Positions 17,622-28,285 of a stretch of 64,000 nucleotides of DNA are shown piece after piece; position 1 is the stretch's first letter; each line of letters starts with the position of its first letter. Under the pieces are notes generated by a model. The model had not been told where the DNA came from. It worked only from the letters and a program-made list of their open reading frames with translations, and made no database searches. Source of the stretch: Acinetobacter haemolyticus. GTDB taxonomy: Bacteria; Pseudomonadota; Gammaproteobacteria; Pseudomonadales; Moraxellaceae. The translations under genes were made by a program, and so were the position numbers. The stretch covers positions 151,478-215,477 of the forward strand of contig NZ_OVCN01000002.1 in NCBI RefSeq assembly GCF_900406815.1, written 5' to 3'.

Positions 17622-18650
17622 ATGCCGATCGATACTGTACAACAAGCGCTTCATATAAGACGTAAAAAAAATGCTCAGGTTTTCCGTAATATCGCTCGGC
17701 TTTGGGATATTGGGAACAAATCAACCAATGATCAAGAGTTACTCGACAAGCTACATCCGTGGGGTGAAGCACATGATCTACATTTTTTTAATGTACTCCC
17801 CTTGCTTCTCACCATCTTTAGTGTCTGTTGCTTAGTGTTTGGCTACTTTATTCATCCGCATATTCAGTTCATTTGGAGCTTTTTAGCTGCATTTTTGACA
17901 GGGTTTTTAGCCTATCTTCTCTATGAGCCAAAACAACCTTTAATTCAGGTGACCGAGTTTCTTGAACAACGTATGATGACGCTACGTTATCAGTTAAATT
18001 TCCAGCAACTCCCAACCTATCTCCCAATCCAAGCACAACCCAGCTTGGTCATCAGTCGACTACGACAACTCTTTCCATTGTTTTATCGTGGTACTGAATC
18101 TAACCAAATTACCCAATATGCATCTACGACGTGGCATGATGGAACAACTGAGCATCAAGTTCTCATCTTTCAATATCACTATGTCAGTGAAATGCCGATC
18201 CTCCAAGATAAAACGAGTGATAAAAAAATCGTCAAGGAAATTCACAAAGATTTGTGGGGGGCTTTTATTTTCCAAATGCCCAACTTAGGTATCGCTGTCA
18301 GCAATCAACGCTCTCGTTTTTTTGAACCTTACGGTAGTGTTTGGGAAAGTAGTGACATTTCGGTGAATCGCAATCTAAAAATTTTTGGCCGTAGTCAACA
18401 TGAATTGGCTAAAAGCATTAGTCCAAGTATGACCCTAAAATTACATGATTTTTTTCAACACTTTAAAGGTGATTTAATTTATCATCATCAAGAGCAAATA
18501 CTTTGCTATGTTGGGGAACAAAACCTATTACAAACAACCAGTAAGCGCGATCAAATCAATGATATTCCTGCACTACGTGGACATCTACGCACCATGACCA
18601 TGCCTCAATATCAAAGGTTTCAAGAATTGATGCTTAACTTAATTCGATAA
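17622..18650 (+). CDS. DUF3137-like two-pass membrane protein, copy 2
   Basis: 342 residues, a paralogue of the preceding gene with the same plan: soluble N-terminus, two hydrophobic helices at about 53-100 (PLLLTIFSVCCLVFGYF and SFLAAFLTGFLAYLLY), then a soluble domain. Matching blocks are KDLWGAFIFQMPNLGI, WESSDISVNRNLKIFGRS and SISPSMTLKLHDFFQHFKGDL. The copies differ at most positions, so the duplication is old. The gene is 62 bases upstream of the lemA-like gene on the same strand and probably shares its transcript. No enzyme motif is visible. Confidence 0.6.
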   Translation: MPIDTVQQALHIRRKKNAQVFRNIARLWDIGNKSTNDQELLDKLHPWGEAHDLHFFNVLPLLLTIFSVCCLVFGYFIHPHIQFIWSFLAAFLTGFLAYLLYEPKQPLIQVTEFLEQRMMTLRYQLNFQQLPTYLPIQAQPSLVISRLRQLFPLFYRGTESNQITQYASTTWHDGTTEHQVLIFQYHYVSEMPILQDKTSDKKIVKEIHKDLWGAFIFQMPNLGIAVSNQRSRFFEPYGSVWESSDISVNRNLKIFGRSQHELAKSISPSMTLKLHDFFQHFKGDLIYHHQEQILCYVGEQNLLQTTSKRDQINDIPALRGHLRTMTMPQYQRFQELMLNLIR

Positions 18651-18712
18651 AATTTCCCTCAACGGCTCATACATAGCATAAGTCGAAAGGGACAAGATAA
18701 AGGGGTATGGCG

Positions 18713-19282
18713 ATGACAGGCTTAATTATTTTCTTAGGCATTTTCGTTGTCTTAATTGTTTGGGGGATTCATATCCGCAATACGATTGTGCGATATTTCA
18801 ATGCCACCAAACGTGCGTGGGCAGAAGTTGCCAATTTCGAACGCCAGAAAGTCAAAACCTTAGAGGCTTTAGAAGATACACTCAGTAAATACACTGTGTT
18901 TGAAAAATCAACTCTAGAGCAAGTGACGGCTTTACGTCAGCAAATCATGAATTTGAATGTAAATGACACCGATATTGCTAAATTGCAGCAGATTGAAAAA
19001 TTAAATACCGATTTGATGCGTAGTCTAAATGTCGTTGTAGAAAACTATCCAGAACTAAAAGCTGACACGCTGTACAGCAAAATGATGGATGATATTCAAG
19101 AACAAAATGAAAATGTCGGTGCAGCAATCACCATATTTAACCGTAATGTCGAGTTATTTAATAATCACATTCAGATTTTTCCAAACAACTTAGTCAATAC
19201 CATGACCTTAGCAAAGAAAGCGATTCGTCCTTTTCGAGATCAAGTAATTGACCGTAATTTTGACTACAAACCAAATTTTTAA
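18713..19282 (+). CDS. LemA family membrane protein
   Basis: 189 residues from the ATG at 18713, placed seven bases after AAGGGG. The ATG at 18707 is too close to that site. An N-terminal membrane helix (about 3-20) is followed by a long helical domain with the LemA pattern: N...R...W..V...FERQKVKTLEALED, repeated leucines, and a late FNRNVELFNNHIQIFPNNLVNTM stretch (family YN..V..YN...Q.FP.NL.A). LemA proteins are inner-membrane helical proteins of unknown function, present widely in bacteria. Placement after two DUF3137-like genes is a recurring arrangement and supports a joint function. Confidence 0.88.
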   Translation: MTGLIIFLGIFVVLIVWGIHIRNTIVRYFNATKRAWAEVANFERQKVKTLEALEDTLSKYTVFEKSTLEQVTALRQQIMNLNVNDTDIAKLQQIEKLNTDLMRSLNVVVENYPELKADTLYSKMMDDIQEQNENVGAAITIFNRNVELFNNHIQIFPNNLVNTMTLAKKAIRPFRDQVIDRNFDYKPNF

Positions 19283-19342
19283 CGCTAGCTACATTTAGTA
19301 GTAGAACTACACGCCATAATCAAGGAAAATACCCGCTTTTGA

Positions 19343-20506
<1,164 letters not shown>

Positions 20507-20604
20507 TCTATCAAGATTTGCACGTAACGCCAAGACAAGGTACATTGCAAAACGAATTGGAACTTAATGTCAATTTTTGACCTTTTAAACTTTAGGAAAT
20601 TAAA

Positions 20605-20934
20605 ATGAGCTTTTTCATTTCTACTGCCCATGCTGCTGATGCAGCAGCCCAAGGCCCAAGCTTGATGGCAAACTTATTGATGATCGCTGTATTTGTTGCG
20701 ATCTTCTATTTCTTGATCTGGCGTCCACAAGCAAAACGTGCCAAAGAGCATCGTAGCTTGGTTGAAAGCTTAGGTGTTGGTAGTGAAATCGTATTTGCGG
20801 GTGGCTTAATGGGCAAAATTATTCGCTTAGATGGCGACTTTGCAACAGTTGAACTCAGCCGCGGTGTAGAAGTAAAAATCCAACGTGCAAGTGTTATTTC
20901 AGTCTTACCTGAAGGCACACTCAATAACCTTTAA
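20605..20934 (+). CDS. yajC: Sec translocon accessory subunit YajC
   Basis: 109 residues. A single membrane helix (LLMIAVFVAIFYFLIWRPQ, about residues 21-39) is followed by a basic, then compact cytoplasmic domain with EFxGG-like GSEIVFAGGLMGKI. YajC binds SecDF and SecYEG at the inner membrane and assists protein export. The start has TTAGGA ahead. It lies between tgt and secD with the usual order. A hairpin in the 52-base gap to secD may reduce read-through. Confidence 0.95.
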   Translation: MSFFISTAHAADAAAQGPSLMANLLMIAVFVAIFYFLIWRPQAKRAKEHRSLVESLGVGSEIVFAGGLMGKIIRLDGDFATVELSRGVEVKIQRASVISVLPEGTLNNL

Positions 20935-20944
20935 TCATTAAGAT

Positions 20945-20968
20945 AGTCGTGCCTAAGCACGACTTTTT
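20945..20968 (+). terminator. Hairpin with T run between yajC and secD (attenuator)
   Basis: A perfect 8-base-pair stem (agtcgtgc / gcacgact) with a CTAA loop followed by TTTT. It looks like a partial terminator inside the yajC-secD-secF operon and could set relative expression. Confidence 0.65.
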
Positions 20969-20986
20969 CATTTAAGAAGAAAGCGA

Positions 20987-22888
20987 ATGCGTTACCCTGC
21001 ATGGAAATATTTACTGATCCTCGTTGTCTTTGTGATCAGTACGTTATATGCACTTCCAAGCCTGTATCCTGATGAACCTGCTGTCCAGATTTCGGGCGCC
21101 AAAGCAGGTACTCAAATTGATCAGAGCGTAGTGCAAAGAGCTGAGCAGATTTTAAAAACGGCCAATATTAGCAGTCATGATGGTAGTTTCTCCAATAATG
21201 CAGCTTTACTCCGTTTAAGCTCATCTGAAGAACAGCTCAAAGCAAAAGCCATCCTCAGTCGTGATCTAGGCGATGACTATGTGATTGCACTCAACCTTGC
21301 ACCAACCACTCCTATTTGGTTGCAAAAGATTGGGGCGAAACCGATGAAACTCGGTTTGGACTTACGTGGCGGTGTACACTTCTTGCTCGAAGTTGATATG
21401 GATAAGGCAATTAGTCAGCGCATGGAAACATCCGCAACTGATTTACGCCGTCAGTTCCGTGACAACAAAATTAAGTTCAATAACCTCGCTTTAAACAATA
21501 ATACAATTACCATCCAATTTGCCAGCAATGCAGATCGTGATGCAGCGGCTGATTTCTTACGTCGTAATGGTAATGAGTTTAATCAGCAATCCATTGCGAC
21601 AGCGACTGGTGCAACATTAAGATTGAATTATACTGATGCTCGTCGTCAGGAAATCCAATCCTACGCTGTCAACCAAAACTTAACGACTCTTCGCAACCGT
21701 ATCAATGAATTAGGGGTGGCTGAAGCCTTGGTTCAAACTCAAGGTAGCAACCGTATTGTGGTTGAGTTACCGGGTATCCAAGATACAGCTGAAGCAAAAC
21801 GTGTCCTCGGTCGTACAGCCAACCTAGAGTTCCGTTTGGTTGCAGATAGTAACGATCAATATATCGATCCTTATACACGTAAATACAATGGACAACCTGT
21901 GCCACCAGGAACAGAAGTTTTTGCTTTTGAATCTCTAGACAGTGGCCGTGACTTATTGCTTAACCGCAATCGTATTTTAACGGGTGAACGTGTACAAAAT
22001 GCGAGCTCTGGTTTTAGCCAAGATACAGGTGGTGCTGAGGTAAATATTACCTTGGACAGTGCGGGTGGCAAGCTCATGGCAGATGGCACACGTAACGCAG
22101 TTGGAAAACGTATGGCGGTCTTGTTTATTGAAAATAAACAACGCATTAGCTACGTCACTGATCCTGAAACAGGGGCACAAACCGAAGTTCGTACACCTTA
22201 CACTGAATCAGTTGTTATCAATGCAGCAACGATTCAAGCGGTGTTGGGTTCACAGTTCCGTATTACAGGTCTAGATTCACCTCAAGAAGCTGCTGAACTT
22301 GCACTGATGTTGCGTGCGGGAGCGCTTGCTGCGCCAATGTATTTCGTTGAAGAACGTGTGGTTGGTCCTAGCTTAGGTAAAGAAAATATCGAAAAAGGGG
22401 TTCAGTCAACCATTATTGGCTTTATCTTAGTTGCAATTTGGATGGTGGTGTTCTTCCGTCTATTTGGTTTGATTGCAAACTTTGCCCTGATTTTCAACCT
22501 TGCGATGATTTTAACGGTCATGTCATGGTTAGGTGCTTCCCTCACCTTGCCGGGTATTGCGGGTATTGTCATTACCATTGGTATGGCAGTCGATGCGAAC
22601 GTATTGATCTGCGAACGTATTCGAGAGGAAATGCGATGGGGTGCATCACCGAAACAAGCCATTGTTGCAGGTTATGATCGCGCTTATAACACCATCGTTG
22701 ATTCCAACTTAACCACATTCCTTGTTGCATTTATTTTATTTGCAATAGGTACAGGTCCGATCAAAGGCTTTGCTGTCACGTTGATGATCGGTATTGTTTG
22801 TTCGATGTTTACTGCAATTACAGTGACGCGTGCAATCGTACAACTCATTTATGGCAAACGCCGTAATTTGACCAAGTTGAGTATTTAA
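20987..22888 (+). CDS. secD: Protein translocase subunit SecD
   Basis: 633 residues. One membrane helix near the N-terminus (residues 7-25) precedes a large periplasmic region with DLRGGVHFLLEVDM (about 125-138) and the P1 head. Five membrane helices follow in the C-terminal third, including the GMAVDANVLICERIREE motif needed for proton-driven action. SecD and SecF use the proton gradient to pull exported proteins through SecYEG. The start is preceded by AGAAGAAAG. secF follows after ten bases. Confidence 0.97.
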   Translation: MRYPAWKYLLILVVFVISTLYALPSLYPDEPAVQISGAKAGTQIDQSVVQRAEQILKTANISSHDGSFSNNAALLRLSSSEEQLKAKAILSRDLGDDYVIALNLAPTTPIWLQKIGAKPMKLGLDLRGGVHFLLEVDMDKAISQRMETSATDLRRQFRDNKIKFNNLALNNNTITIQFASNADRDAAADFLRRNGNEFNQQSIATATGATLRLNYTDARRQEIQSYAVNQNLTTLRNRINELGVAEALVQTQGSNRIVVELPGIQDTAEAKRVLGRTANLEFRLVADSNDQYIDPYTRKYNGQPVPPGTEVFAFESLDSGRDLLLNRNRILTGERVQNASSGFSQDTGGAEVNITLDSAGGKLMADGTRNAVGKRMAVLFIENKQRISYVTDPETGAQTEVRTPYTESVVINAATIQAVLGSQFRITGLDSPQEAAELALMLRAGALAAPMYFVEERVVGPSLGKENIEKGVQSTIIGFILVAIWMVVFFRLFGLIANFALIFNLAMILTVMSWLGASLTLPGIAGIVITIGMAVDANVLICERIREEMRWGASPKQAIVAGYDRAYNTIVDSNLTTFLVAFILFAIGTGPIKGFAVTLMIGIVCSMFTAITVTRAIVQLIYGKRRNLTKLSI

Positions 22889-22898
22889 GGAGATTGAT

Positions 22899-23867
22899 AT
22901 GTCAGATCTGACTCAACGTGACTCAAAACAATACGGTCGTCCAGATGATTTAAAAATCATCCCATTTATGAAGATCGCTAAACCTGCTGCGATTATTTCG
23001 ATCTTACTGACCATTGCGAGTATTTTCTTTATTGCAACCAAAGGACTGAATCTTGGCTTAGATTTTACCGGCGGTGTTTCTGCTGAATTGAACTATCAAA
23101 ATCCAGTTCAACCTTCACAGGTGACACAAGCGCTCAATCAAGCTGGTTTTAAAGATGCTGTAGTTCAGACCTTAGGAAGTAATACTGATCTGATTGTACG
23201 TATGCCTGTACAGGATGATCTCGTGGTCGATGATCTCAGCCAAAGCATCACTCAAGCAGTGCAGTTACCGAATAATACGGTGAATGTACATAAAGTAGAT
23301 GCAGTAGGTGGTGCGGTTGGAAATGAACTTTATGTCCGTTCAGCTGGTGCGGTTGCTCTTGCACTCATTTTAATGCTGATTTATGTCACCATTCGTTTCG
23401 AGTTTAAACTTGCAATGGGTGCAGTAATGTCACTGTTCCATGACATTGTCATCATTATCGGTGCGTTTGCTTTATTCCAATGGCCATTTGATCTAACCGT
23501 TTTAGCAGCCCTGCTTGCGATTATCGGTTTCTCGTTAAACGATAACATCGTCGTTTCAGACCGTATTCGTGAGAACTTCCGTAAGATCCGTGATACGAGC
23601 TCTCGAGAAATTATTGATATTGCCTTGACTGAAACGCTACGTCGCACCATTCATACTTCTGCAACCTTATTACTGGTTGTAGTGGCGATGTTTATCTTGG
23701 GTGGTGATGGCTTACATTGGTTCTCAGCAGCAATGATTGTTGGGGTCTTCGTCGGTACTTACTCATCGATTTACATTGGTACAGCCTATGCCTTATGGCG
23801 TGGTCTTAGCCGTCAAGACTTTATCGTGCAAGTCAAACCTGAATTTGAAGATGATCAGATTCCTTAA
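22899..23867 (+). CDS. secF: Protein translocase subunit SecF
   Basis: 322 residues. It has six predicted membrane helices: one N-terminal, a periplasmic domain with GLDFTGGVSAEL, then five, with SLNDNIVVSDRIRENFR as the SecF counterpart of the SecD proton-relay motif. AAGGAG lies ahead of the start. It pairs with SecD and YajC in the inner membrane. The transcript ends at a strong terminator 26 bases beyond the stop. Confidence 0.97.
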   Translation: MSDLTQRDSKQYGRPDDLKIIPFMKIAKPAAIISILLTIASIFFIATKGLNLGLDFTGGVSAELNYQNPVQPSQVTQALNQAGFKDAVVQTLGSNTDLIVRMPVQDDLVVDDLSQSITQAVQLPNNTVNVHKVDAVGGAVGNELYVRSAGAVALALILMLIYVTIRFEFKLAMGAVMSLFHDIVIIIGAFALFQWPFDLTVLAALLAIIGFSLNDNIVVSDRIRENFRKIRDTSSREIIDIALTETLRRTIHTSATLLLVVVAMFILGGDGLHWFSAAMIVGVFVGTYSSIYIGTAYALWRGLSRQDFIVQVKPEFEDDQIP

Positions 23868-23892
23868 ATCTCGGCTTCTCTAGATTTAAACC

Positions 23893-23922
23893 AAATGCCA
23901 GTGTAATCACTGGCATTTTTTT
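23893..23922. terminator. Terminator between convergent secF and PPTase genes
   Basis: A perfect 11-base-pair stem (aaatgccagtg / cactggcattt) with a TAAT loop and a T run on the plus strand. The A run on the other flank is short, so it serves secF best and may also stop the convergent gene. Confidence 0.9.
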
Positions 23923-23929
23923 ATTCACA

Positions 23930-24577
23930 TCAGTGTTGAATGATTTGAAGCTGTGGAAACTGGAACCCACGGCATGACTGCTCACTTCGCCATGCCACAG
24001 TTATCACAATACGATTTAAGATAAAATTTTGATAGGCAAATGTTCCAATCAAAGGGTGGGTACACACTCCCCCAGTCTGTTCAGGATGAACCTGTGTATT
24101 TAAACTATTTAAATCTAAACGAATCCCCAAGCCCGAAGCTTTTAATATTGCTTCCTTCGTCGTCCACACCTTAAACCAATATTCTTTGTTCTGCTCTTGT
24201 TGCCAGATTTGATATTCTTGTGGGTGAAAAGCATGTTGTGCGAAAGCATCAAATCGAACTTTTCGATCTAACTCCTCTACATCAACACCAACATCTCGGA
24301 CACATTCACTCACTGCCAAAGCATAATAATGTCGACTATGTGAGTGGTTGAAATGTAAAGCGTGAGAGCTTAAAAAAGGCTTACCATGTTCATGTTTAGC
24401 AAAGCTGAGCGCTTCAATACCACTCTGCAAGTGCTCAGCCAAAAGCTGGTCACGGTAAGCTCTTATTTGCTGTTGTTTATATAAATTAAAGCTGCTTAAA
24501 TCAGCAAAATCTGTTTTATTTTTTTTCAGCAGTTGCGCCAATGCCTGTAGATGTATTTCGATTTTACGTATGGTCAT
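23930..24577 (-). CDS. 4'-phosphopantetheinyl transferase, Sfp type
   Basis: 215 residues. The family motifs VGVDVEELDRK (magnesium-binding Asp/Glu) and WFKVWTTKEAILKASGLGI are intact, with the FNHSHSRHYYALAVS block ahead of them. The enzyme moves phosphopantetheine from coenzyme A to a serine of carrier proteins for siderophore, polyketide or non-ribosomal peptide synthesis. No carrier-protein gene is nearby, so its client lies elsewhere, possibly a siderophore cluster. A very strong ribosome-binding site, AAGGAGGG, lies five bases ahead of the ATG, inside the spacer after the der terminator. Confidence 0.88.
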   Translation of the reverse strand: MTIRKIEIHLQALAQLLKKNKTDFADLSSFNLYKQQQIRAYRDQLLAEHLQSGIEALSFAKHEHGKPFLSSHALHFNHSHSRHYYALAVSECVRDVGVDVEELDRKVRFDAFAQHAFHPQEYQIWQQEQNKEYWFKVWTTKEAILKASGLGIRLDLNSLNTQVHPEQTGGVCTHPLIGTFAYQNFILNRIVITVAWRSEQSCRGFQFPQLQIIQH

Positions 24578-24589
24578 TGGTCCCTCCTT

Positions 24590-24620
24590 ATAAAAAAGCC
24601 CAAAGCGAACTTTGGGCTAA
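24590..24620 (-). terminator. Rho-independent terminator of der
   Basis: A 9-base-pair stem (agcccaaag / ctttgggct) with a CGAA loop. Read on the minus strand it ends in a T run. It lies between der and the phosphopantetheinyl transferase start. Confidence 0.88.
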
Positions 24621-24636
24621 TCTAGATCTATTTATA

Positions 24637-26046
24637 TTAACGCTTAAATTTCTTTTCAGCCTTTTTGAATTTCTGAACATAACGGCGTTTACGTGCTGCA
24701 ACGCGCTCATCCACCTGAGATTTACGACCTTCAAATGGATTTTCAGACGTTTTAAAATCAATCTTAACGGGTGTTCCTTCAAGCTTATAGACTTTACGGA
24801 ATACATTTTCGAGATAACGGCGATAGTCTGCTGGTGTCTTATCGACCTTATTACCATGAATAACGATCGTCGGTGGGTTTTGACCACCCATATGCGCATA
24901 ACGCATTTTAATACGTCGACCACTAATCATTGGCGGCTGATGCGCTTCTGTTGCATCATTTAGAATTTGAGTGAGTTTTGCTGGTGAAACTTTCAAATTC
25001 GATGATTCATAAGCGCGGTGGATGGATGGATATAACTCACCCACCCCAGTGCCATGTAATGCCGAAATTAAATGAATTTTCGCCCATGGAATAAAATCAA
25101 AGCGACGCTCAACATCTAGTTTACATTGCTTACGATCATACTCGGTCATGTTATCCCACTTGTTGATCGCAATCACCATCGCACGACCTGCTTCAAGTGC
25201 ATAACCGATCAAATGTAGATCTTGCTCAACAATACCTTCACGAGCATCTACAACGATTACGACCACATTGGCATCTTTCATCGCTTGTAGTGTTTTAACA
25301 ATTGAGAATTTCTCAATCATTTCATCCACTTTACCTTTACGACGTACGCCTGCCGTATCAATCAAAGTATATTGGCGGCCATCACGTTCAAATGGGATAT
25401 AAATCGAGTCTCGGGTTGTCCCTGGTTGGTCGAAAGCCACCACACGTTCTTCACCCAATAAACGGTTAACGAGTGTTGACTTACCCACATTTGGACGACC
25501 AATAATCGCTAAACGCAAACCCGTATTTTTATTATGCTCTTCAGGATTTTCATCTTCAGGTACTTCTGCAAGTACATCCTCTAACATTTGCTGTACGCCA
25601 CGACCATGACTTGCAGCTACTTGCAATGGCTCACCCATACCGAGCTTATAAAACTCGACTAAAGCAGCTTCAGCATGGACGCCATCCACTTTGTTAGCAA
25701 CTAAATAAACTTTCTTACCTAAGGTGCGTAGTTCTCGTGCAATTTGTTCATCTGATGCCAATAGACCAGCACGCGCATCTACCACGAAAACGATGATATC
25801 CGCTTCATGTATCGCGGTTTTTGACTGCTCCGCCATGTAAGAGTCAATACCACCTTCATTTTCACCGATACCACCGGTATCGACGACGATAAATGATTTA
25901 TTTTGATATACCGCATCTCCGTATTTGCGGTCACGAGTTAAACCAGCGAAGTCAGCAACCAAAGCATCACGACTTTTAGTGATTTGGTTAAATAGCGTTG
26001 ATTTTCCGACGTTTGGACGACCAATGAGCGCAATAACGGGTTTCAT
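24637..26046 (-). CDS. der: Ribosome biogenesis GTPase Der (EngA)
   Basis: 469 residues with two tandem GTPase domains: GRPNVGKST at 9-17 with DTGG (56-59) and NKVD (118-121), and GRPNVGKST at 183-191 with DTAG and NKWD. A C-terminal KH-like domain and a basic tail rich in Arg and Lys follow. Der acts in the cytoplasm in maturation of the 50S ribosomal subunit and is normally essential. Here it is separated from bamB by 374 bases that include a terminator, so it must have its own promoter. Confidence 0.97.
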   Translation of the reverse strand: MKPVIALIGRPNVGKSTLFNQITKSRDALVADFAGLTRDRKYGDAVYQNKSFIVVDTGGIGENEGGIDSYMAEQSKTAIHEADIIVFVVDARAGLLASDEQIARELRTLGKKVYLVANKVDGVHAEAALVEFYKLGMGEPLQVAASHGRGVQQMLEDVLAEVPEDENPEEHNKNTGLRLAIIGRPNVGKSTLVNRLLGEERVVAFDQPGTTRDSIYIPFERDGRQYTLIDTAGVRRKGKVDEMIEKFSIVKTLQAMKDANVVVIVVDAREGIVEQDLHLIGYALEAGRAMVIAINKWDNMTEYDRKQCKLDVERRFDFIPWAKIHLISALHGTGVGELYPSIHRAYESSNLKVSPAKLTQILNDATEAHQPPMISGRRIKMRYAHMGGQNPPTIVIHGNKVDKTPADYRRYLENVFRKVYKLEGTPVKIDFKTSENPFEGRKSQVDERVAARKRRYVQKFKKAEKKFKR

Positions 26047-26420
26047 AAATTACCTTAATCTGAGTTAGATTTTTAAAATCATCATAATGGTGTCTTGCTG
26101 ATTTATCACCCAATACTTGGATAAGCTTTCAGTTAGACTGACTTTCTTTTTACCCAAACAAGCACTTGAAGCTTCGTAAAGGCAAAGACAGTTATCCATA
26201 CTACAAGACTCAATTCGCATACAATATTCGCAGCAGAGCTACTCGTCTTACACCCAGACAAAGCAGTGCTTTGTGTATCTTCGCTCAGGTTGCGGATGCC
26301 CCTAACGAGTATCATATTCGGATTGAAAAATTTATGTTGAAATTTAAATTCTATAAAAAATGCAGGGCATGGTATTTTGCCATGCCCTATTTTCTAATTT
26401 TACCACAAGCTTGGATAAAA
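26047..26420. other. Intergenic region between bamB and der
   Basis: 374 bases. The bamB terminator lies at its right end. A possible der promoter on the minus strand is TTGGGT (26108-26113) with an 18-base spacer and CATTAT (26084-26089), 38 bases before the der start. Two short open frames on opposite strands (60 and 92 codons) have no start signal, no protein-like composition and no family resemblance, and are left out. Nothing else recognised. Confidence 0.45.
26350..26390 (-). terminator. Rho-independent terminator of bamB
   Basis: A 9-base-pair stem (agggcatgg / ccatgccct). On the minus strand it is followed by GCATTTTTTAT. It lies 33 bases past the bamB stop and divides bamB from der. 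Confidence 0.85.
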
Positions 26421-27563
26421 TTAACGATTCTGCCAAATGCTTAATGCACCTTTTTGAGTGGAAACGTAAAGCTGATCATTAATCACACGTAATTTACGAA
26501 CATCTCCACGTGTTTTAGCACGACCAACCAAACGTCCTGTGGCAGGTTCTATCAGATGTAAAACACCATCCAAATCACCAACTACAAGGTTTTGTCCAAG
26601 CATAACTGGATTACTAAGCTTACGATTTAACAAGCTTTCGTTCTGCCAAACAAGCTCACCTGTCGCGAGATCATAAGCATTTAACTTGCCATCTACAGTT
26701 GAAACAAAGACCTTATCTTCAGCAACTTCAGGGCGGTTAGTACTGCTTGCATCTTCACTCCAAACCACGCGTTGGGTTGCTAGATCAGTAACAGTAACTT
26801 GTCCTTGGAAACTTGTAGTCACCAAGTACTGCCCTGCGACAACAGGATCACCATTAATATCATTCAAACGTTGAATATCAGAGCGTCCCTCACTGATTGC
26901 AACTCGACGTTGAAATCTTGGAATACCACTGATCACATCAATTGCATAGATATACGCATTTGCAGAAGCGATTAATACTGTACGATCGTCTAAACGTACT
27001 GGTGCAGCTTGACCACGTAAGCTAAATTGTACATTTGGCAACTTATATGCCCATACCTGTTGCCCTGTAGCAACATCATGTGCAAATACAGTTCCATCAT
27101 TTGCCAAACTAATCACACGACCAGACTGAATTAAAGATGGGGTTAAAATCGCACCAGACAATTGTGCAGTCCATTTCTGCTCACCAGTTGCTTGATCCAG
27201 TGCAAATAACTGGCCTTTACGGTTACCGATGACTACAACACCCTCGCCTGCCTCTACACCTGCAGTCAGCTCTTGTTTAGTGATTTTGCTTTTCCAAAGT
27301 CGTTGTTTGCCTTGATAAGCAGACACTTGACCGTCTGGATCTGGAGTAAAAATTACACCGTTATCCGTATCCAATTGCAAACGTAACGCATCAGCAGCAT
27401 TGGTTGAGGAAACACTTTGCGAAAATACAAGATTTAAACTTTGTTCTTGGGTGATTTTCGGTAATGGGTTCGGCTTTACAGGCTTTACCTTATTACTCGA
27501 ACAACCTACAAATAAAGCTGAAGCAATGGCGATTGCCAATGGTAGTTTTAGTTTATTCTGCAT
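26421..27563 (-). CDS. bamB: Outer membrane assembly lipoprotein BamB
   Basis: 380 residues. A lipoprotein signal peptide ends at the lipobox LFVGC (Cys21). The rest is an eight-bladed PQQ-type beta-propeller, shown by repeated AxDxxTGxxxW units such as ALDQATGEQKW, AHDVATGQQVW and AYDLATGELVW. BamB is a periplasmic lipoprotein of the BAM complex that helps BamA fold outer-membrane proteins. Its start overlaps the yfgM stop by one base, so the two are coupled in translation. Confidence 0.95.
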   Translation of the reverse strand: MQNKLKLPLAIAIASALFVGCSSNKVKPVKPNPLPKITQEQSLNLVFSQSVSSTNAADALRLQLDTDNGVIFTPDPDGQVSAYQGKQRLWKSKITKQELTAGVEAGEGVVVIGNRKGQLFALDQATGEQKWTAQLSGAILTPSLIQSGRVISLANDGTVFAHDVATGQQVWAYKLPNVQFSLRGQAAPVRLDDRTVLIASANAYIYAIDVISGIPRFQRRVAISEGRSDIQRLNDINGDPVVAGQYLVTTSFQGQVTVTDLATQRVVWSEDASSTNRPEVAEDKVFVSTVDGKLNAYDLATGELVWQNESLLNRKLSNPVMLGQNLVVGDLDGVLHLIEPATGRLVGRAKTRGDVRKLRVINDQLYVSTQKGALSIWQNR

Positions 27564-28261
27564 TAAGACTCATCCACATTGGTATCTAAGATCGGGCGCT
27601 CGACTTCAGGATCATCCACTAAAACGCCAACACTTTCGAGTTTAATTTGTAAAAGCTGACGCTCTAACTTACGTTCAACTACATTATCCCATGCACTTTG
27701 ATAGGCTTTACGTGCAGCTTCAGTCTCTTGCTTTGCAACATATACATCACCACGTAGCTCATCAGCCGTCGCTTTGAAGGATGGTTCAGTTACTTGAGCT
27801 AAGGTCTTCAAAGCTTCGTCGTATTTTTTCTGTGCCAGTTGTGCATCTGCTAAACGTAATTTAACAATTTGCACTAGACCAGTATCTTTGATCGTCGAAT
27901 TTTCAACTTTCTTTAATGCTTTTTCAGCTGCAGCATAATCATCTTTGTCATAAGCTAATTTTGCCAACAACAATTGAACCTGAATAGCATGCACAGAATT
28001 GGCATCTTCTTTAACAATCTTATCAGCTGCTTCAGAAATCGTTTCAAATGCATTAGGTTGACCCGAAATTGCTTTCGCCTCATCCATTAACTTTTGCACT
28101 TTAGCCGTCTGATTCTGTGCTTCAGCCTGAGTTTTCTTCTGCCAATATTCCCATCCGAAAAAGGCAATCAAGGCAATGAGAATCCCGCTAATAATTGCAG
28201 AACCATATTTTTTAGCAAACGACTTCAAACTGTCGAGTTGTTCATCATCACTTAAACTCAT
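27563..28261 (-). CDS. yfgM: YfgM/tetratricopeptide ancillary SecYEG protein
   Basis: 232 residues. A short acidic N-terminus is followed by one membrane helix (about 20-35, AIISGILIALIAFFGW) and a periplasmic alpha-helical domain of TPR-like repeats (DDYAAAEKALKKVE, KKYDEALKTLAQV). In Escherichia coli YfgM is an inner-membrane protein that works with PpiD at the Sec translocon and in envelope stress control. Position between hisS and bamB is conserved in the Gammaproteobacteria. Confidence 0.9.
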   Translation of the reverse strand: MSLSDDEQLDSLKSFAKKYGSAIISGILIALIAFFGWEYWQKKTQAEAQNQTAKVQKLMDEAKAISGQPNAFETISEAADKIVKEDANSVHAIQVQLLLAKLAYDKDDYAAAEKALKKVENSTIKDTGLVQIVKLRLADAQLAQKKYDEALKTLAQVTEPSFKATADELRGDVYVAKQETEAARKAYQSAWDNVVERKLERQLLQIKLESVGVLVDDPEVERPILDTNVDES

Positions 28262-28285
28262 GTGATTGTCCTTTTCCTAAATGTT

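Noticed and set aside
26133..26444. Two overlapping open frames on opposite strands between bamB and der
   Set aside because: Neither has a ribosome-binding site or family-like sequence. The plus-strand one runs through the bamB terminator and into bamB, so both look like chance frames.
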